The notes under the pieces: generated by a model
The model's input: the letters and a program-made list of their open reading frames with translations, nothing else
The model's database searches: none
Told to the model about the DNA's origin: nothing
Part shown: positions 6,581 to 10,893 of the stretch, piece after piece
How the letters are laid out: the number at the start of each line of letters is the position of its first letter
Position numbering within the stretch: position 1 is the first letter of the stretch
Made by a program: the position numbers and the translations under genes
NCBI GenBank assembly: GCA_022566975.1
Contig: JADFHV010000038.1
Span: 1-10,893, forward strand
Direction: 5' to 3'
Origin: Chloroflexota bacterium
GTDB lineage: Bacteria > Chloroflexota > Dehalococcoidia > SAR202 > UBA11138
Length of the DNA stretch: 10,893 nt

Positions 6581-7285
6581 CTAGCGGACCCTGATTACGT
6601 GGGTGCCCGCGATCTTGTCGTGCCAGCCCTCTTCGTGTCGGTCCAACGCGATCCACAGGAAGCCTAGGAAGAGGACTATCGTTGAGACAGTCTTGCCGAC
6701 GGTCTCCCGAAACACGGCACAGCCTAGACCGGGCAATTGGCCGTCTCCCCTCACAACTTTGATTCCCAGGACCATCTTGCCCGGAGTCTGGCCCCTAAGA
6801 CCGGTGAATACCGAGTAATAAAGCCAAGGGTAAAGGAGAATCAACAGTTTAACGACCAAAGTCGCACCGTAGAAAGACCCGAAGTAAGCAGATAAACCAA
6901 CCACAACGGGATAGAGAAACCAGGGAGAGACCACCAAGGCAAACCCTAGGCCCGGAGGGGAGCCAATATATAAGAACCCGCTTAGCCCGTTTAGCACTAC
7001 ATTCAGGAAGACAGTGAGGATAATGCCATCTAACGCAAAAGCTCCAGCCCGTCGCCAAAAGCCCGCGTAGCTAGCGGTGCTCGGTCGAGGGGCCACCGGG
7101 AGAGGGGGAGCAACGGCCTCTTCCAGCGGCGATCCGCACGCTCCGCAGAAGCGGGCCTGGCTGGGGTTCTCACGGCCACAGCTCGGGCAGAGTACCTCGA
7201 CGACCGGGGCGACCAGAGCGGAGCCGCAACCGGCACAGAAGCGGGCCTCGTCTGGGTTTTCTCGTCCGCAGTTGGAGCAGGTCAC
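6581..7285 (-). CDS. Double zinc-ribbon RDD-family membrane protein
   Basis: The 234-residue protein begins with two tandem zinc ribbons: Cys3/6/17/20 (CSNCGRENPDEARFCAGCG) and Cys33/36/47/50 (CPSCGRENPSQARFCGACG), near-duplicates of each other. A Pro/Ala linker (54-70) leads to an RDD domain. Its marks are YAGFWRRAGAFALDGI (73-88, with the conserved Arg and Asp), TM helices about 82-105, 113-135, 138-160 and 195-213, the loop GLRGQTPGKMVLGIKVV (162-178), and a closing DRHEEGWHDKIAGTHVIRV. RDD proteins are small membrane proteins proposed to act in transport; a few have been linked to ion exchange. The start is GTG 7285, with AGGGGG (7298-7293) 7 nt upstream; an ATG at 7290 is out of frame. 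The same type of ribbon heads the next gene, so the two proteins may share a partner. Family is firm, role unknown. Confidence 0.87.
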   Translation of the reverse strand: MTCSNCGRENPDEARFCAGCGSALVAPVVEVLCPSCGRENPSQARFCGACGSPLEEAVAPPLPVAPRPSTASYAGFWRRAGAFALDGIILTVFLNVVLNGLSGFLYIGSPPGLGFALVVSPWFLYPVVVGLSAYFGSFYGATLVVKLLILLYPWLYYSVFTGLRGQTPGKMVLGIKVVRGDGQLPGLGCAVFRETVGKTVSTIVLFLGFLWIALDRHEEGWHDKIAGTHVIRVR

Positions 7286-7527
7286 GGCATTTCCCCCTGG
7301 TCGCCAGGTCAGCCGCCCGGAGCGGCTAGCTGAGGCCTGATCCGGGTCTGCGGCTATGCTGGCATACAGAAGGGCTCGGCGGTAGGGGCGATTGCACTAT
7401 CCGTCGCGGTACAAATGCACTATCAGGGACAGTGGGGAACAGAAGACCGACCGGGAGAGGAGGGGGCGAGACGCTTAGGGATAGGGGCTGGAGAGCTTGG
7501 GAGGGGTGCCGCCTAAGGGTAGTCCGT
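7286..7527. other. Noncoding gap ahead of the RDD gene
   Basis: No gene is supported in these 242 bases. The gap contains the direct repeat TGCACTATC at 7393-7401 and 7416-7424 (23 bp apart), a perfect 6-bp hairpin (7311-7316 with 7322-7327), and a 5-bp hairpin (7296-7300 with 7304-7308). The 5-bp hairpin's arm, read on the minus strand, overlaps the RDD Shine-Dalgarno at 7298-7293. I found no convincing promoter pair or terminator on either strand, so whether the upstream 164-residue gene shares a transcript with the RDD gene is open. Confidence 0.5.
7393..7424. repeat. Direct repeat pair TGCACTATC
   Basis: Two exact 9-bp copies, at 7393-7401 and 7416-7424, are spaced 23 bp start to start, about two helical turns. 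This could be a paired operator upstream of the RDD gene. It is short enough to have arisen by chance. Confidence 0.35.
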
Positions 7528-8022
7528 TCAGGGCCTGCGTCTAAACCGGTCCCACCAGGAGCCGGTGCCTTCGTCCAGGGGCTGGCCCCGCCAGCGCTTC
7601 TCGATCTTGGGGGGCTTAACGAAGATCCAGCCGTAACCGACGATAAACAGTAGCAGCGCCGCGAGGGCCAGCGGACCGCCGATCCCGGGCACCATCCTGC
7701 CGAATATCAACGCCAGGACGAGGATCATCACGGCGGAGACCATCACCCTGCCCGGTGAGATGGACAAGAGCCTTCCGCCCAGCGCCTTTCGCACATAGAG
7801 CCCTATCAGGCGCCAGATGCCTGGACCCCGGTCTCGCCGCTTCCGCGCCGGAGCCAGCTCACCTGCCTGCCTCAGGATCTCCTCGATCTCGTCTTTGTAC
7901 CTCTCCGGCATCCCAGTCCCTCGCAGAGTGGCTTCGAAGACAGCTCCGGCGAAATCCAGGCTGGACTCGACGAGAAGGGGGCCGCTCCACTGCCCGTCGC
8001 CTAATCGAATCCTAATCAACAT
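7528..8022 (-). CDS. Hypothetical two-TM membrane protein
   Basis: I do not recognise this 164-residue protein. It begins with a short soluble part (1-60) that includes a charged helix (ERYKDEIEEILRQAGELAPARKRRDRG, about 40-66), then an amphipathic basic stretch, then two TM helices (about 92-110 and 115-135). It ends in a basic, Trp-rich tail with KPPKIEKRWRGQPL and SWWDRFRRRP. The positive charges on both sides of the helical hairpin suggest that both termini face the cytoplasm. The start is taken as ATG 8022 because AGGTG (8033-8029) lies 6 nt upstream. GTG at 8031 would add three residues but lacks a ribosome binding site. It is divergent from tig and lies 242 nt ahead of the RDD gene on the same strand; a shared envelope role is possible but unproven. 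Confidence 0.72.
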   Translation of the reverse strand: MLIRIRLGDGQWSGPLLVESSLDFAGAVFEATLRGTGMPERYKDEIEEILRQAGELAPARKRRDRGPGIWRLIGLYVRKALGGRLLSISPGRVMVSAVMILVLALIFGRMVPGIGGPLALAALLLFIVGYGWIFVKPPKIEKRWRGQPLDEGTGSWWDRFRRRP

Positions 8023-8136
8023 TTCGGGCACCTGTCAAGAGTCCTGTGGATTGCCCGCTGCGGCGATCCCATCAGCGCTCCGACCCTTGGCACAGGCTGC
8101 GAGCCCAGGCATCCCTTTTTGCTCCAACGGCCAGCG

Positions 8137-8145
8137 TGCTATAAT
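8137..8145 (+). promoter_or_regulatory. Extended -10 promoter for tig-clpP-clpX
   Basis: TGCTATAAT (8137-8145) is a perfect extended -10 (TGn plus TATAAT). The -35 region (around 8117-8122, TTTTGC) is poor, as extended -10 promoters tolerate. Transcription would start near 8152, leaving a 5' leader of about 27 nt before the TTG at 8179. This also rules out tig starts upstream of 8152. Confidence 0.7.
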
Positions 8146-8178
8146 CAACGAAGCTGTTGTCTGTCCCGGGAGCCCTGC

Positions 8179-9555
8179 TTGATCATCAACCAAGAAGAGG
8201 TCGTGAACCGTCAGACGGTCCTCCACATTGAGTTGGAGGACGAGGACATCGACCCGTACTTGGACCAAGGGTACAGGCGGGTCGCTCAGCGCACGGTCAT
8301 CCCGGGTTTCCGCAAGGGAAAGGCGCCTCGCTCGATAGTGGAGCGCTTCCTCGGACGAGAGAGCCTACTGACCGAGGTGCTCGACTCTATGGTGCCTGAG
8401 GTGACCGATCGCGCCATCATCGAGCAGGACCTCGACGCGGCTGGGCTGCCCAAGGTCGAGCTGCTGACTACCGACCCACTCACTCTGAAGGCCACCGTCC
8501 CGCTCAAACCCGATGTCGACCTGGGTTCCTACAGGGACATAAGGGTGCCCGAGGTGCCGGTGGAGTTCTCCGACGAAGATGTGGAGCGTGCCCTTGAACA
8601 GATGCAGCAGAGCATCGCGCCCTGGGAGCCCGTGGACCGACCCGTGCAGATGGGGGACACGGTGACGGTGGATGCTGTGGGCAAGGTCGGAGACCGCACG
8701 CTTCTGGACGACAGGGACGCCGTCTTCTTCCTGGACGAGCACAACACCGTTCCGGCTCCAGACTTCGCCCAGAACCTGGTGGGCGTGACCAAGGACGAGC
8801 GGAAGGAGTTCACCGTAACGATGCCCGACGACCACCGGGACCAGTCGGTCGCCGGCCGGGAGGCAAGCTTCTCCGTCAGCGTGATCGAGGTCAAGGAACG
8901 GGTCCTGCCTGAGCTGGACGACGAGTTCGCCAAGTCGTACGGCGACGGGCACGAAAGCCTGGAAGCCTTACGGGAGAAGGTGGAGGCGGACCTGCGGACC
9001 CAGGCCGAGCAGAGGGCAGACCAGCAGTACAAGGACGCGGCTATACAGGCCCTCGTGCAGGGTGCCAAGGTGGAGTTCTCACCGCTGATGGTGGAGCACG
9101 AAGTGGCACATATGGAGGAGGAACGAGAGCGAGTGTTTCAGAGGGTCAACGTCCGGACGGACGACTACCTGAAGTCCATAGGCAAGACGGCGGACGAGGT
9201 CCGGGGCGAGATGGAGGAGGAGGCGGTTGAGAGACTCAGCCGCTCGTTCGCCCTGTCCAAAGTGACCGAGCTTGAGGAGTTGGACGCGTCGGACGAGGAG
9301 GTGGAAGAGCGGCTCAAATCGCTACTGGCGGACTCGAGCCGGGAGTCCGACGAGCAGCAGGTCACGGACGATCTCCGCGACTCGGTCAGGAGGATGCTGA
9401 TCTCGGAGATGACCGTCGACCGACTCACCGCGATAGCCCGTGGTGATCACGAGGGCGCGGACAGGGACGAAGAGCAATCCGAGACTCAAGAAGAAACCCA
9501 AGAAGAAGAAGCCCAAGAGGAAGAAGGAGAAGTTGCAGATGACCGAGTGGCCTGA
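8179..9555 (+). CDS. tig: Trigger factor (ribosome-bound chaperone and peptidyl-prolyl isomerase)
   Basis: This 458-residue trigger factor binds near the ribosome exit tunnel and shields nascent chains. The ribosome-binding domain (about 10-125) carries the signature [15 protein letters not shown] (41-55), whose GFRxGK loop contacts ribosomal protein uL23. An FKBP-like PPIase domain follows (about 155-240, [11 protein letters not shown] to [20 protein letters not shown]), then the helical chaperone domain (about 245-420). A very acidic tail (about 425-458, Glu/Gln/Asp-rich) extends beyond the family core. The start is TTG 8179, supported by GGGAG (8168-8172) with 6-nt spacing and by the predicted transcript start at 8152; GTG 8203 has its purine-rich run too close. 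It is first in tig-clpP-clpX, a widespread bacterial order. Its last 17 nt overlap clpP. Confidence 0.95.
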   Translation: MIINQEEVVNRQTVLHIELEDEDIDPYLDQGYRRVAQRTVIPGFRKGKAPRSIVERFLGRESLLTEVLDSMVPEVTDRAIIEQDLDAAGLPKVELLTTDPLTLKATVPLKPDVDLGSYRDIRVPEVPVEFSDEDVERALEQMQQSIAPWEPVDRPVQMGDTVTVDAVGKVGDRTLLDDRDAVFFLDEHNTVPAPDFAQNLVGVTKDERKEFTVTMPDDHRDQSVAGREASFSVSVIEVKERVLPELDDEFAKSYGDGHESLEALREKVEADLRTQAEQRADQQYKDAAIQALVQGAKVEFSPLMVEHEVAHMEEERERVFQRVNVRTDDYLKSIGKTADEVRGEMEEEAVERLSRSFALSKVTELEELDASDEEVEERLKSLLADSSRESDEQQVTDDLRDSVRRMLISEMTVDRLTAIARGDHEGADRDEEQSETQEETQEEEAQEEEGEVADDRVA

Positions 9556-10171
9556 GAGCATGATTCCGATGGTGGTGGAATCCAGCGCACGTGGAGAACG
9601 GGCCTATGACATCTATTCCCTCCTTTTGAAGGAACGCATCATCTTCCTGGGCAGTCCCATCGTCGACCAGGTGGCCAACAACATAATTGCCCAGCTCCTC
9701 TATCTCGACCGGGAGGACCCGGAGCGCGATATCAGCCTATATATCAACTCCCCGGGCGGCATCATCACCGCGGGCCTCGCCATCGTAGACACGATGAAGC
9801 TGATACGCCCGGACGTCTCCACCATATGCGTGGGGCTGGCGGCCAGTATGGGGACGGTCCTGCTGACCGTAGGGACTCCCGGCAAGCGGTACGCCCTGCC
9901 CAACTCGACCATCCACATGCACCAGCCCATTGGAGGGGCGCAGGGGCAGGCCTCCGACATCGAGATACAGGCCAGGGAGCTCCTGCGGATGCAGGACAAG
10001 ATACGCGAGCTGCTGTCGGAGCACACGAGTCAGTCCTACGAAAAGATTGCCCGGGACACCGACAGGGACTATTATCTAAGTGCCGAGCAGGCCAAGGAAT
10101 ACGGGCTGATTGACGATGTCCTGTCCTCGTCTAACGCCCGGGAGCCGAAGCCGTCCAAGAAGAACGGCTAG
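9539..10171 (+). CDS. clpP: ATP-dependent Clp protease proteolytic subunit ClpP
   Basis: The 210-residue serine protease subunit forms two stacked heptameric rings that degrade substrates fed in by ClpX or another Clp ATPase. The catalytic triad is intact: Ser103 in GLAASMGT, His128 in IHMHQPIGG and Asp177 in [10 protein letters not shown], with the same spacings as E. coli Ser97/His122/Asp171. The oxyanion/substrate strand [12 protein letters not shown] (71-82) and the handle-region [12 protein letters not shown] (132-143) are also present. The N-terminus [30 protein letters not shown] matches the mature family start, so any propeptide is at most a few residues. ATG 9539 is favoured by AAGGAG (9524-9529) 9 nt upstream; this lies within the acidic-tail codons of tig, whose stop is 17 nt inside clpP, indicating translational coupling. 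The C-terminus ends in a basic PKPSKKNG tail. Confidence 0.97.
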   Translation: MTEWPESMIPMVVESSARGERAYDIYSLLLKERIIFLGSPIVDQVANNIIAQLLYLDREDPERDISLYINSPGGIITAGLAIVDTMKLIRPDVSTICVGLAASMGTVLLTVGTPGKRYALPNSTIHMHQPIGGAQGQASDIEIQARELLRMQDKIRELLSEHTSQSYEKIARDTDRDYYLSAEQAKEYGLIDDVLSSSNAREPKPSKKNG

Positions 10172-10188
10172 AGCGCAGGCGACGCTAA

Positions 10189-10893
<705 letters not shown>

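Noticed and set aside
8033..8038. TTGACA on the minus strand upstream of the 164-residue gene
   Set aside because: It lies only about 10 nt before the start codon, so the matching -10 would fall inside the coding region, and none is seen there.
8087..8115. TTGGCA as -35 of another tig promoter
   Set aside because: The hexamer at 17-bp spacing is CATCCC, only 2 of 6 matches to a -10. It is 47 bp from the good TATAAT at 8140.
8119..8178. Longer trigger factor starting at 8119
   Set aside because: This start lies upstream of the extended -10 at 8137-8145, so it would not be in the transcript. The added Cys-rich residues do not resemble the family.
9440..9538. Upstream Lys/Arg-rich extension of clpP
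   Set aside because: The extra 33 residues are the shifted reading of the trigger factor acidic tail. The canonical ClpP N-terminus and an AAGGAG ribosome binding site place the start at 9539.

Overview
The window looks like a chromosomal segment of a GC-rich bacterium. Gene content (a trigger factor-clpP-clpX operon, a siroheme nitrite/sulfite reductase, DUF2339/DUF3999 membrane proteins with zinc ribbons) and frequent ATA and AGG codons in GC-rich genes suggest Chloroflexota, perhaps a Dehalococcoidia or SAR202-like lineage. The phylum call is an inference. I see no mobile element, CRISPR array, tRNA or rRNA.

Region 1 (1-2777): A CcdA-type thiol-disulfide membrane transporter runs leftward off the window edge. 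Divergent from it is a 586-residue ferredoxin-type nitrite/sulfite reductase. The intervening 392 bases hold a sigma70-like promoter, a 15-codon leader ORF with two near-adjacent Cys codons, and a strong intrinsic terminator. A 9-bp antiterminator helix that excludes the terminator starts exactly at the leader stop codon. This has the full layout of a ribosome-mediated, cysteine-sensing attenuator, and it is the most interesting signal in the window. A near-perfect bidirectional terminator separates the reductase from the convergent genes that follow.

Region 2 (2799-8022, minus strand): This is a cell-envelope cluster. In transcription order it holds an unrecognised 164-residue two-TM protein, a double zinc-ribbon RDD membrane protein, a zinc-ribbon DUF2339 multi-pass protein, and a DUF3999 protein with a signal peptide and C-terminal anchor. 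The DUF2339 gene is split by a -1 frame change at a run of four G (minus strand, 4905-4902). It may be a sequencing error, a mutation, programmed frameshifting, or a genuinely split gene, since a usable internal start exists. The last two genes overlap and appear translationally coupled.

Region 3 (8140-10893, plus strand): An extended -10 promoter leads into tig-clpP-clpX, the protein-folding and proteolysis operon. tig and clpP overlap by 17 nt, and clpX runs off the right edge. The visible part of ClpX has an unusual RTH sequence where the family normally has the RKH pore loop.
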